A DNA stretch of 64,000 bases, from contig NZ_JAIMID010000017.1 in the NCBI RefSeq assembly GCF_019966535.1, positions 1 to 64,000 on the forward strand, read 5' to 3'. The notes under the pieces are model-generated. The model saw only the letters and a program-made list of their open reading frames with translations. It was not told the origin of the DNA and did not search any database. This document shows positions 17,840 to 24,836 of this stretch, one piece after another. This DNA is from Mesobacterium pallidum. GTDB lineage: Bacteria; Pseudomonadota; Alphaproteobacteria; Rhodobacterales; Rhodobacteraceae. The stretch's first letter is position 1. Each line of letters starts with the position of its first letter. The position numbers and the translations under genes are program-made.

Positions 17840-19024
17840 ATGGACATCGAGAAGATCGAAGTGAACGGCGCGAATATCCAGGTGAAATACCAGGATGGTT
17901 CGCGCGAAGAGATCACGGCCGGCGTGTACGAAGCGCGCGACACCGAGGGCGACCGGACCGAACGGCGCACGGCGACCGAGGCGGACATCGCCCGGCTGAC
18001 CACCCTGGCGACCGACTGGCTGGCCGAGGTGCAGCCGCTGGACGCGCTGGTGATCGAGGTGCAGATCCTCGGCACCCATATCGACATCTATTATGACGAC
18101 GGCCGCAAGGAATCGATCCACGACGGGTTCTACGAGATCAAGAACGCCGCCAACGACACGATCTACCAATCCCCCGCCACGCCCGAGCTGACCGAACGGC
18201 TGAGCGGGCTCGAGGCCGGAGAGCTGGGCTCGGGCGAGCCGGGCAGCACCGATCCAATCGTGCTGGACGGCACCGACGGTGCAGACGACATCGACGGCAC
18301 GGCGTTGAGCGACATCATCTCGGGCGGCCTTGGCGACGACACCCTGCGCGGGCGCGAGGGTGACGACACGGTCACCGGCGACGAAGGCAACGACCGGGTG
18401 CGCGGCGACCAGGGCGCGGATGACGTCTCGGGCGGGGCCGGCGATGACCGGGTGCGCGGCGGGTCGGGCGATGACGTGGTGCACGGGGGCGACGGCAACG
18501 ACCTGGTGCGCGGCGACTGGGGCAACGACATGGTCTACGGCGACGCGGGCCACGACACCGTGCGCGGCAACCACGGCGCCGACACCGTCTCGGGCGGCGA
18601 CGGGGACGACCTCGTGCGCGGCGACGAGGGCGATGACCTGGTGATGGGCGACGCGGGCAACGACCGGGTGCGCGGTGGCGATGGCAACGACACCGTGCTG
18701 GGCGGCGACGGCGATGACCGCGTGGACGGGCAGCTGGGCGACGACACGCTGGACGGCGGCGCGGGCGAGGACCGCTACGATGGCGGCCTCGGGGCGGATG
18801 TCTTTGTCTTCTCGGCCGATGGCGTGACCGACCGGATCGTCGATTTCGAAGACGGCATCGACGTGATCGACCTGTCGGCCTTCGGCCATGTCGGCGGCGC
18901 GGCGGCGCTCACGCTGACCCAGGTCTCGGTCGACCATGTGGCGATCGACCTGGGCGGCGGCGACCTGATCGACGTGTCCGACTGGACCCTCGGCCAGGTG
19001 GACGACAGCGACTTTTTGTTCTGA
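17840..19024 (+). CDS. RTX calcium-binding exoprotein with two N-terminal DGxxExI domains
   Basis: Probable secreted protein of 394 residues. Residues about 5-55 and 76-122 are two copies of an unnamed domain (VKYQDGSREEITAGVYE; IYYDDGRKESIHDGFYEIK) also found in the genes at 23092 and 23933. Residues about 145-325 carry about twenty GGxGxDxxx nonapeptide repeats in which DDRVRGG and NDLVRGD recur, forming a calcium-binding beta-roll. The C-terminus (GADVFVFSADGVTDRIVDFE onward) matches the serralysin-type tail used for type I secretion. There is no signal peptide, as expected for that route. No HlyB/TolC partner is in the window. The function of the N-terminal domains is unknown. Confidence 0.85.
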   Translation: MDIEKIEVNGANIQVKYQDGSREEITAGVYEARDTEGDRTERRTATEADIARLTTLATDWLAEVQPLDALVIEVQILGTHIDIYYDDGRKESIHDGFYEIKNAANDTIYQSPATPELTERLSGLEAGELGSGEPGSTDPIVLDGTDGADDIDGTALSDIISGGLGDDTLRGREGDDTVTGDEGNDRVRGDQGADDVSGGAGDDRVRGGSGDDVVHGGDGNDLVRGDWGNDMVYGDAGHDTVRGNHGADTVSGGDGDDLVRGDEGDDLVMGDAGNDRVRGGDGNDTVLGGDGDDRVDGQLGDDTLDGGAGEDRYDGGLGADVFVFSADGVTDRIVDFEDGIDVIDLSAFGHVGGAAALTLTQVSVDHVAIDLGGGDLIDVSDWTLGQVDDSDFLF

Positions 19025-19029
19025 GGCCC

Positions 19030-19055
19030 GACCGGCCCCTCCCCGGGGGCCGGTC
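19030..19055 (+). terminator. Strong GC hairpin after the RTX gene
   Basis: GACCGGCCCC-tccccg-GGGGCCGGTC is a perfect 10-bp stem starting 6 bp after the stop. No T tract follows, so it is either a factor-assisted terminator or an mRNA-stabilising hairpin. Confidence 0.6.
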
Positions 19056-19112
19056 CGCCGCGTGGGCCCGTTGCCCAACCCGGGTCCCCGCGGCACATCG
19101 CGTGTCAGCCGC

Positions 19113-19183
19113 CCGACCAAAGTCCATTGCCAGCGCCGCGCGCGCGGCTAGGGTGAGCTGATTGAAGACCGGGACCAAAGCGG
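19113..19183. promoter_or_regulatory. Possible autoregulatory boxes upstream of the histidine kinase
   Basis: CCGACCAAAGTCC at 19113-19125 is, on the other strand, GGACTTTGGTCGG. That is a close match to the CGGACCTTGGTCCG palindrome seen at three other promoters here. A half-like GGGACCAAAGCGG follows at 19171-19183, immediately before the GTG start. These fit autoregulation of the two-component pair but are weaker than the other sites. Confidence 0.4.
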
Positions 19184-19184
19184 C

Positions 19185-20573
19185 GTGACCCCAAGACACT
19201 GGACAGACCTGACCCTCGCGACCCGCTTTGCCATCGCTTGCGGCGTGGTGATGATCGTCTCGGCGGCGCTGATCGGCAGCTTCGTCGATCACCGGATCGA
19301 GGCCACCGTGGTGCGCAACAATGCCGATGCCGCCGCGCTCTACATGGACAGCGTGATCGCCCCGCTGGGGCAGGAGCTGGCCGAGGACAACCGCCTGTCG
19401 CCCGGCGCGCGCCAGGCCCTGACCGAGGTGCTGGGCGCCCCGCCCCTGTCGGACCGCGTGGTGTCCTACAAGCTGCGCAACGCCGATGGCGTGCTGGTCG
19501 CCGCAAGCGATCCCGAGCTCATCGGCCGCGATTTCGGCATGACGGACGAGCTGCGCGCCGCCCTTGCGGGCGAGGTCATCGCCACCTTCGAGGACCTGCA
19601 CGACGAAGAGGACAGCGGCGAGGCCGCGCTTGGCGTGCCCCTGCTCGAGGTCTATTCGCCCATCCGCGAGGCCTGGTCGGGCGAGATCATCGGCGTGGCC
19701 GAGTTCTACGAGATCGCCGAGGTGCTGCATGGCGATCTGCGGACCGTGCGGCTGCTCAGCTGGCTGACGGTGATCGGCGTGCTGACGGTGATCGGCGGCG
19801 CGCTGTACCTCATCGTGCTGCAGGGCAGCCGGACCATCGTCGCCCAGCAGGGCGAGCTGACGCGCCAGAACGCGGCGCTGCGGGCGCTGTCCGACCGCAA
19901 CGCCGGGCTGCGCCGCCGGGTCAGCCAGGCCGCCGCCCGTGCCGCCGCGCTGAACGAGGCAACCCTGCGCGGCGTCGGCGCCGACCTGCACGACGGGCCG
20001 GCGCAATACATGGGCTACGCGGCGCTGCGGCTCGACGGGCTGCGCCGCCACGCGCCGGACGACGCGGCGCGCGCCGATTTCGACGCCGTCTCGACCGCCA
20101 TCGCGGATTCGATCCGCGAGCTGCGGCAGATCTCGCGCGGGCTGGCCCTGCCCGACATCGAGCGCCGCACGCCTTGCGAGATCCTGTCGGGCGTGGCCGA
20201 GGCGCACAGCGCCCGCACCGGCGCGCCGGTCGCGCTCGACTGCCGGCTGGCCGATGACCTGCCCCTGTCCGAGGCGGCGCGCATCTGCCTTTACCGCGTG
20301 GCGCAGGAAGGGCTGACCAACGGCTGGCGCCACGGCGGCGGGGCCGACCAATCGCTCGAGGCGCATAGCGCGGGCGGCACGCTGCACCTCGCGGTGCGCG
20401 ACCGTGGCCCCGGCCCGGGCCAGGCCCAGCCCGACCCCGATGGCGGGCTCGGCCTGGCCGGGCTGCGCGACCGGGTGGAATCGCTGGGCGGCACCGTCGT
20501 CCTGATGCCCCGCGGCGACGGGCCGGGCGCCGAACTGACCATGATCCTGGACCTGGAAGAGAGCCATGACTGA
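19185..20573 (+). CDS. NarL/DegS-type sensor histidine kinase
   Basis: Membrane sensor kinase of 462 residues with a GTG start at 19185. The first helix (ATRFAIACGVVMIVSAALIG) spans residues about 11-30. A periplasmic sensor of about 155 residues follows. The second helix (WLTVIGVLTVIGGALYLIVL) ends near residue 208. A coiled linker precedes the HisKA_3 box GADLHDGPAQ, whose His is the phosphorylation site, and a HATPase domain with GGLGLAGLRDRVESLGG. The next gene, overlapping by 8 bp, is its NarL-type regulator. The signal is unknown. The location between RTX and D/G/R-rich exoprotein genes suggests a surface, calcium or envelope cue. Confidence 0.92.
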   Translation: MTPRHWTDLTLATRFAIACGVVMIVSAALIGSFVDHRIEATVVRNNADAAALYMDSVIAPLGQELAEDNRLSPGARQALTEVLGAPPLSDRVVSYKLRNADGVLVAASDPELIGRDFGMTDELRAALAGEVIATFEDLHDEEDSGEAALGVPLLEVYSPIREAWSGEIIGVAEFYEIAEVLHGDLRTVRLLSWLTVIGVLTVIGGALYLIVLQGSRTIVAQQGELTRQNAALRALSDRNAGLRRRVSQAAARAAALNEATLRGVGADLHDGPAQYMGYAALRLDGLRRHAPDDAARADFDAVSTAIADSIRELRQISRGLALPDIERRTPCEILSGVAEAHSARTGAPVALDCRLADDLPLSEAARICLYRVAQEGLTNGWRHGGGADQSLEAHSAGGTLHLAVRDRGPGPGQAQPDPDGGLGLAGLRDRVESLGGTVVLMPRGDGPGAELTMILDLEESHD

Positions 20574-21222
20574 CCCGATCCGCATCCTGGTCGCCGATGA
20601 CCACCCGATCTACCGAGACGGCCTGGCCCGCACGCTGGAAGAAGACCCCGCCTGTCGCGTCATCGGCCAGGCCACCAACGCGCGCGAGGCCGCCGAACAG
20701 GTGGCCGCGCTGCGCCCCGACGTGGTCCTGCTGGACCTGTCGATGCCCGAGGGCGGCGGCATGGCCGCGCTCGCCGCGATCCGCGAAATGGAAAACGCGC
20801 CCAAGGTCGCCATGCTCACGGTGTCGGAAAACGACGACGACGTGCTGCGCGCGCTCAAGGCCGGGGCCATGGGCTACGTGCTCAAGGGTGTGGCCGGGCC
20901 CGACCTGGTGCGGATCGTCAAGGATCTGGCGGCGGGGCAAAGCTATGTCTCGCCCAGCCTCGCCATGCGCATCCTCAACGCCATGCGCAGCGGGTCCGAG
21001 CGCGAGGCGCATCCCGTCGACAGCCTGACCAAGCGCGAGGAGGACATCCTGCGCCTTGTCGCCAAGGGCCTGTCGAACAAGGAGGTCGGCCGCGCGCTGG
21101 ACCTGCAGGAGAAGACGGTCAAGCACTACATGACCACGATCCTGCAAAAGCTCCAGGTCCGCAACCGGACCGAGGCGGCGCTGATGGCCCGCGAACGCTG
21201 GGCCGAGAAGCCGGCGCGCTAG
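20566..21222 (+). CDS. NarL/LuxR-family response regulator
   Basis: Cytoplasmic transcription factor of 218 residues, partner of the overlapping sensor kinase. The receiver domain has the acidic pair in VADDHPIYRDG, the phospho-acceptor Asp in VVLLDLSMPEGG and the conserved Lys in AMGYVLKG. The DNA-binding domain (residues about 150-210) is LuxR-type (LTKREEDILRLVAKGLSNKE, then VKHYMTTILQKLQVRNRTEA). It is the best candidate to bind the CGGACCTTGGTCCG palindromes near it. That link is inference from proximity. Confidence 0.95.
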   Translation: MTDPIRILVADDHPIYRDGLARTLEEDPACRVIGQATNAREAAEQVAALRPDVVLLDLSMPEGGGMAALAAIREMENAPKVAMLTVSENDDDVLRALKAGAMGYVLKGVAGPDLVRIVKDLAAGQSYVSPSLAMRILNAMRSGSEREAHPVDSLTKREEDILRLVAKGLSNKEVGRALDLQEKTVKHYMTTILQKLQVRNRTEAALMARERWAEKPAR

Positions 21223-21231
21223 GCGCCGCGC

Positions 21232-21280
21232 GCCCCGGACCCGTCGCCGCTCGGGCGGCTTCGGTTCCGGGGGGGCTTTT
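21232..21280 (+). terminator. Terminator-like hairpin between convergent genes
   Basis: GCCCCGGACCC near 21232-21242 pairs imperfectly with GGTTCCGGGG at 21263-21272. An inner GCC-rich hairpin lies between them and GGGCTTTT follows. It ends the two-component operon and borders the 3' end of the convergent propeller gene at 21287. Confidence 0.5.
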
Positions 21281-21286
21281 CCGGTG

Positions 21287-22990
21287 TCAGGAAAACAGGA
21301 TATCGCTGTCCAGCGGCGCGTCGCCGCGCAGCAGCAGGATCTCGTCTTCGAAGGCGATGCGGGTGGCGCTCCCCAGGTCGGTGACGGCAAGGTCCGCAAA
21401 ACCCGTCGCCCCCCAGGACCGCAGGTCGAGCGTGTCGATCCCGGTCTCGAAGTCGATGACCCGGTCGACCTGGCCGTCACGTTCCAGCACGAAGGTATCG
21501 GCCCCGGCGCCGCCGATCATGCGGTCCTGGCCGAAGCCGTCGATCAGCACGTCGTCGCCAGCGCCGCCGCGCAGCGTGTCGCCGCCCCGGCCGCCGTCGA
21601 TCCAGTCGTCGCCCGCGCGGCCCGACATGAGGTCGCGCCCGCTGGCGCCGAACATGGCCTGCGAACCGGCGCTGCCGGTCAGCTCATCCTCCCCGTCCGT
21701 GCCCACGCGGCGGTCCCAGGTCAGGAACTCGGTGCGATAGATGTCCACCTGCTGGTCCAGCGGCGGGGTGCGGTTCCAGGCCCCGGCCGAGATCGACCCG
21801 TCGCCCGAAGCGCCGATGTCCCAGCCCATGTAGGGGATGCGCGGATCGTCGCTTTCCAGCTGCATCAGCATCAGCACCGGCGCATCGCCCGAGATGTCGT
21901 AGACGTAGATCGCGCCATCGTTGACGTCGTCGCCGGTCGTGGTGTTCAGGTCCGGCCCGTCCCAGCCCGGCGCGCCCACGTAAAGCGTCTTGCCGTCCGC
22001 GGTCAGCGCGATGTCCTGGCCGAACTGGTCGAGCACATCGTTGTCACCGGCGGTGAAGGACATGCGCAGCGTCGGCGCGCCGGTCTCGTCCAGGTCGTAG
22101 ACATGGACGCTGCCCCCGCGCGTCGCGTCGAACAGCCCCGCGGTGCCCACGTCATCGGCCGAGGCGACAAGCACGGTGCCATCGGCCGACAGCGCCATGT
22201 GCTCGCCGAAACTGGCGCGGACCCCCGTCGCGGGCTCGGCGATCCGGGCCACGAAGGCCGGCGCCGCGCCCGACAGGTCGTAAAGGTAGATCGCGCCCTG
22301 GCTGGTGCCCGACATCTCGAACGGGGCCGAGATCGCGGCCAGCGTCCCATCGGCCGACAGCACCATGCCGCGCCCGAACCCGCCGCCCGCCGGATTTCCG
22401 GCGGGAGCCGTGTCGATGGTGTAAAGGAACGTCGGCGTGCTGCCCGAAAAATCGTAGACATGGACTTGGGCCGCCCCGCCGACCGCCGTCGGCTGCACGG
22501 CCATGATCATGGCGCGGGTGCCATCGGCCGACAGGACGATCTCCTCTCCGAAGCGGTCGTAGCCGGTCAGCCCGTCCGGCGCCTGCATCGTCCCGGCCAG
22601 CAGCGGCGCGGTGCCGCTCAGGTCGTAGACATAGACCATGCCGGTGTCGTTGATGTAGGACGGATCAAAGACCGAGGGGTCTTCCTCGCGGTCATGATCG
22701 TCGCCCGGCGCCGAGACCAGCAGCAGACTGCCATCGGCGCTGAGCGACACGGAATAGCCGAAGTAATCGTCGGCGAGCAGCGTCGGTTGCAGCACCGCCA
22801 GCGGCGCCGAGAAATCGCTCGTGTCGTAGATATAGACCGCACCCTGGGCCGTGCCCGGAATGTCCGGGTAGGCATGGGGGCCGGCGCCGATGACCATCAG
22901 CCCGCCATCGTGGCTGAAGGTGATCTGGTTGCCGAAACCGTAGCCGCTGAACGTGGCCGTGAGCCGCAGGTCTTCCGTCAAAATCGTCAT
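21287..22990 (-). CDS. Beta-propeller protein with C-terminal RTX/serralysin tail
   Basis: Probable secreted protein of 567 residues. Residues about 1-425 contain seven or so repeats of the form LSADGSLLLVSAPGDD ... VYVYDLSGTAPLLAG, spaced 50-60 residues apart. This is typical of FG-GAP/YVTN-like propeller blades with a recurring IYxYDxSG strand. Residues about 435-520 hold RTX nonapeptides (GRAGDDWIDGGRGGDTLRGG). The tail GADTFVLERDGQVDRVIDFE onward is the serralysin-type secretion region also seen in the RTX gene at 17840. There is no signal peptide. It is the last of three minus-strand genes in a row. The ligand or enzymatic role is unknown; an adhesin-like or scaffold role is possible. 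Confidence 0.82.
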   Translation of the reverse strand: MTILTEDLRLTATFSGYGFGNQITFSHDGGLMVIGAGPHAYPDIPGTAQGAVYIYDTSDFSAPLAVLQPTLLADDYFGYSVSLSADGSLLLVSAPGDDHDREEDPSVFDPSYINDTGMVYVYDLSGTAPLLAGTMQAPDGLTGYDRFGEEIVLSADGTRAMIMAVQPTAVGGAAQVHVYDFSGSTPTFLYTIDTAPAGNPAGGGFGRGMVLSADGTLAAISAPFEMSGTSQGAIYLYDLSGAAPAFVARIAEPATGVRASFGEHMALSADGTVLVASADDVGTAGLFDATRGGSVHVYDLDETGAPTLRMSFTAGDNDVLDQFGQDIALTADGKTLYVGAPGWDGPDLNTTTGDDVNDGAIYVYDISGDAPVLMLMQLESDDPRIPYMGWDIGASGDGSISAGAWNRTPPLDQQVDIYRTEFLTWDRRVGTDGEDELTGSAGSQAMFGASGRDLMSGRAGDDWIDGGRGGDTLRGGAGDDVLIDGFGQDRMIGGAGADTFVLERDGQVDRVIDFETGIDTLDLRSWGATGFADLAVTDLGSATRIAFEDEILLLRGDAPLDSDILFS

Positions 22991-23065
22991 CCTTGAAATC
23001 CTTCGAGATCGGCCGATATGCCCGGCCCTGTCCGTGATGATGGACCGCGTCCGCCGCCTCGACGA

Positions 23066-23079
23066 CGGACCTTGGTCCG
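23066..23079. promoter_or_regulatory. CGGACCTTGGTCCG palindrome upstream of the propeller gene
   Basis: A perfect copy of the 14-bp inverted repeat found at 17722. It lies 75 bp upstream of the ATG at 22990 and 12 bp after the stop of the preceding gene. Its presence suggests that the propeller gene has its own promoter under the same control. Confidence 0.6.
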
Positions 23080-23091
23080 GTAAACTGCGGC

Positions 23092-23877
23092 CTACCTGTC
23101 GCCCAGCAAGGCGCGCAGGCGGGCGGTGTCGTCCGGGCGCAGCGGGCGGCTGCGCACGACCCGGCCGCGCGGGTCGGTCAGCATGTACCGGCCCTGCCCC
23201 ATGACCTCGCGCCAGCCCCGGCGGTCGACGATCTCGGCGGCACCGTCGCGGCTGTTCATGCGCACCATGATCTCGCTGGCCGCGCCGGGTTTGGTCCCGG
23301 CGATGCGGCGCAGGTCGCCCGTGGTGGCGGCCCGCGTCTCGCGCAGGCGGCCATCGGGGCCGGTGGCGCGGTAGCGACCGCGCTGCACGCTTTCGCGGCT
23401 GCCGTCGGCATAGGTCACCGCGGCGGTGTCGATCCGCGCCGGCGGCGCCGGGCGCGGGCCGTTGCCGTCCCGCCCGGCCTTGCCGCCCCCGCTCCCCGGG
23501 CTCCCCTTGCCGGATCGCCCGCTGTCCGGGGCCCGGCTGCCCGATGTCGAACTGCCCGGGCCGGAGGCACCCGAGGCGTCCTCCCCGGTCGCGCCCGACC
23601 CGGTCGAACCGGAGCCGCCGCTCTCGTCGCCCCGATCGTCCCCGCGATCGTCCGATCCGCCCCGGCCGCTGTCGTCGCCCCGGCTGTCGCCTTCGCCGCT
23701 GCGCCCGCGGCCCCGGCCGCCGCCATCGTCGCCGCGGTCGTCGCCGCCCCGGCCCCGGCCGCCACCGTCGCGATCACCGTCATCCCGGTCGCCGTCCTTG
23801 GCCCAGCCCGGCAGCGGCCCCGCCACCAAGGCAGAGCCCGCCAGGATCAGTCGCAAGATGTCACGCCTCGTGGTCAT
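23092..23877 (-). CDS. Exported D/G/R-rich protein with two DGxxExI-type domains
   Basis: Unrecognised protein of 261 residues. An N-terminal signal (MTTRRDILRLILAGSALVAG, Arg pair before a hydrophobic stretch, cleavage near GWAKD) predicts export, possibly by Tat. Residues about 28-145 are low-complexity: first Asp/Gly/Arg runs, then Gly/Ser/Ala. Residues about 148-261 contain two copies of the domain shared with the genes at 17840 and 23933 (VTYADGSRESVQRGRYRATG and GQGRYMLTDPRGRVVRSRPL). There are no cysteines and no catalytic motif. The low-complexity part resembles a flexible, ion-binding linker. It lies 55 bp downstream of a similar gene, so the two are probably co-transcribed. Confidence 0.75.
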   Translation of the reverse strand: MTTRRDILRLILAGSALVAGPLPGWAKDGDRDDGDRDGGGRGRGGDDRGDDGGGRGRGRSGEGDSRGDDSGRGGSDDRGDDRGDESGGSGSTGSGATGEDASGASGPGSSTSGSRAPDSGRSGKGSPGSGGGKAGRDGNGPRPAPPARIDTAAVTYADGSRESVQRGRYRATGPDGRLRETRAATTGDLRRIAGTKPGAASEIMVRMNSRDGAAEIVDRRGWREVMGQGRYMLTDPRGRVVRSRPLRPDDTARLRALLGDR

Positions 23878-23932
23878 TCCCGCCCCCTGAAAACCCCGCC
23901 GCGCGGCATCGCGACGGGGATCGCCCCGGGCC

Positions 23933-24556
23933 TCAGCGCAGCGCGCTCAGGCGGGCCATGTCTTCCTCGGTCGCCATCCGCTCGCGCACCGTCCGCCCGG
24001 CGGGGTTCTTGAGCTCGTAGCGGCCGTTCTCGATCTCTTCCTTCCAGCCGGTGGAATAGCGGGCCTCGATCTTGTTCGGACCGGTCTCGTATTCCACGAG
24101 ACGCCCGACGCGGATCACCTGCGGACCGGCCCCGTTGCCGTGGCGGCCGGCGCTGTCGTCGCTGCCCCGGCCGCGCCCGCCGCGGTCATCGCCCGCACCG
24201 TCGTCCGCGCCCCGGCCCCGGCCGCGCCCGCGGTCGTCATCGGCGCCGTCGTCGCTGCCCCGCCCGCGGCCGCCCCGGTCGTCGCCGGGCGCATCGTCCG
24301 AACCGCGGCCCCGGCCGCCCCGGTCGTCGCCGGCGCCGTCGTCACTGCCGCGCCCGCGGTCGTCCCCGCCCCGGTCATCGCCGCCCCGGCCCTTGCCGCC
24401 ATCGTCGCCACCGCGGTCGTCGCCGCCCTTGGCGTAAGCCGCCGGGACGCCAAGGCTCCAGCCGCCGTTGCTGAAATCCGTGCCCAGCGGCGACAGGGAC
24501 AGCAGCGCGCCGGCCCCGAGAAGAAGAGCCATCCGGCCCAGGTTTTGCGTGATCAT
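23933..24556 (-). CDS. Exported D/G/R-rich protein with one C-terminal DGxxExI-type domain
   Basis: Unrecognised protein of 207 residues. The start at 24556 is set by GGAGG 7 bp upstream and by the hydrophobic signal (RMALLLGAGALLSLSPLG, cleavage near AYAKG). Longer in-frame starts upstream lie in intergenic sequence. Residues about 42-140 repeat units like DDRGGRGRGSDD. The C-terminal 47 residues (ARYSTGWKEEIENGRYELKN, then GRTVRERMATEEDMARLSAL) are the shared domain and end the protein. It is the first gene of a three-gene minus-strand run and is divergent from the HlyD exporter operon across a palindrome-rich gap. Confidence 0.75.
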   Translation of the reverse strand: MITQNLGRMALLLGAGALLSLSPLGTDFSNGGWSLGVPAAYAKGGDDRGGDDGGKGRGGDDRGGDDRGRGSDDGAGDDRGGRGRGSDDAPGDDRGGRGRGSDDGADDDRGRGRGRGADDGAGDDRGGRGRGSDDSAGRHGNGAGPQVIRVGRLVEYETGPNKIEARYSTGWKEEIENGRYELKNPAGRTVRERMATEEDMARLSALR

Positions 24557-24643
24557 GTCGCGATCCTCCGAAAGCTGTGGTGCCGACCATCCGGCAGATC
24601 GACCCTGCGCCGTGCCGCGCGACCGGGCCATCCCCGCCAGACC

Positions 24644-24718
24644 CCTGCGCGCAAGAGGGCCGACCATGCGCCCCGACCTTGCCGGACTTCGCGCGGCCGC
24701 GCATCGGACCTTGGTCGG
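24644..24718. promoter_or_regulatory. Palindromic boxes in the divergent gap 24557-24836
   Basis: CCTGCGCGCAAG at 24644-24655 differs by one base from the palindrome at 17751. CGGACCTTGGTCGG at 24705-24718 differs by one base from the 14-bp box. GCATCGGACCTTGGTC here versus GGATCGGACCTTGGTC at 17718 shows that the flank is conserved too. The gap separates the gene starting at 24556 from the exporter starting at 24837 and could control both. A further inverted repeat, GCAAGG-CC-CCTTGC, lies near 24751-24766. Confidence 0.55.
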
Positions 24719-24836
24719 ACGCAAGCAGGGCCCCTGGTCTGCCCGGCCCTGGCAAGGCCCCTTGCGCCCCCGGCCGATCCGACCCAATCTGGGCCCAGAC
24801 GCCCGGCCTGGCCCGGCGCGAACACGAGGGGATGCC

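Noticed and set aside
18280..18760. Tandem DNA repeat or CRISPR-like array
   Set aside because: The periodicity of 27 bp reflects RTX nonapeptide coding repeats inside an intact reading frame. No CRISPR array was seen anywhere in the window.
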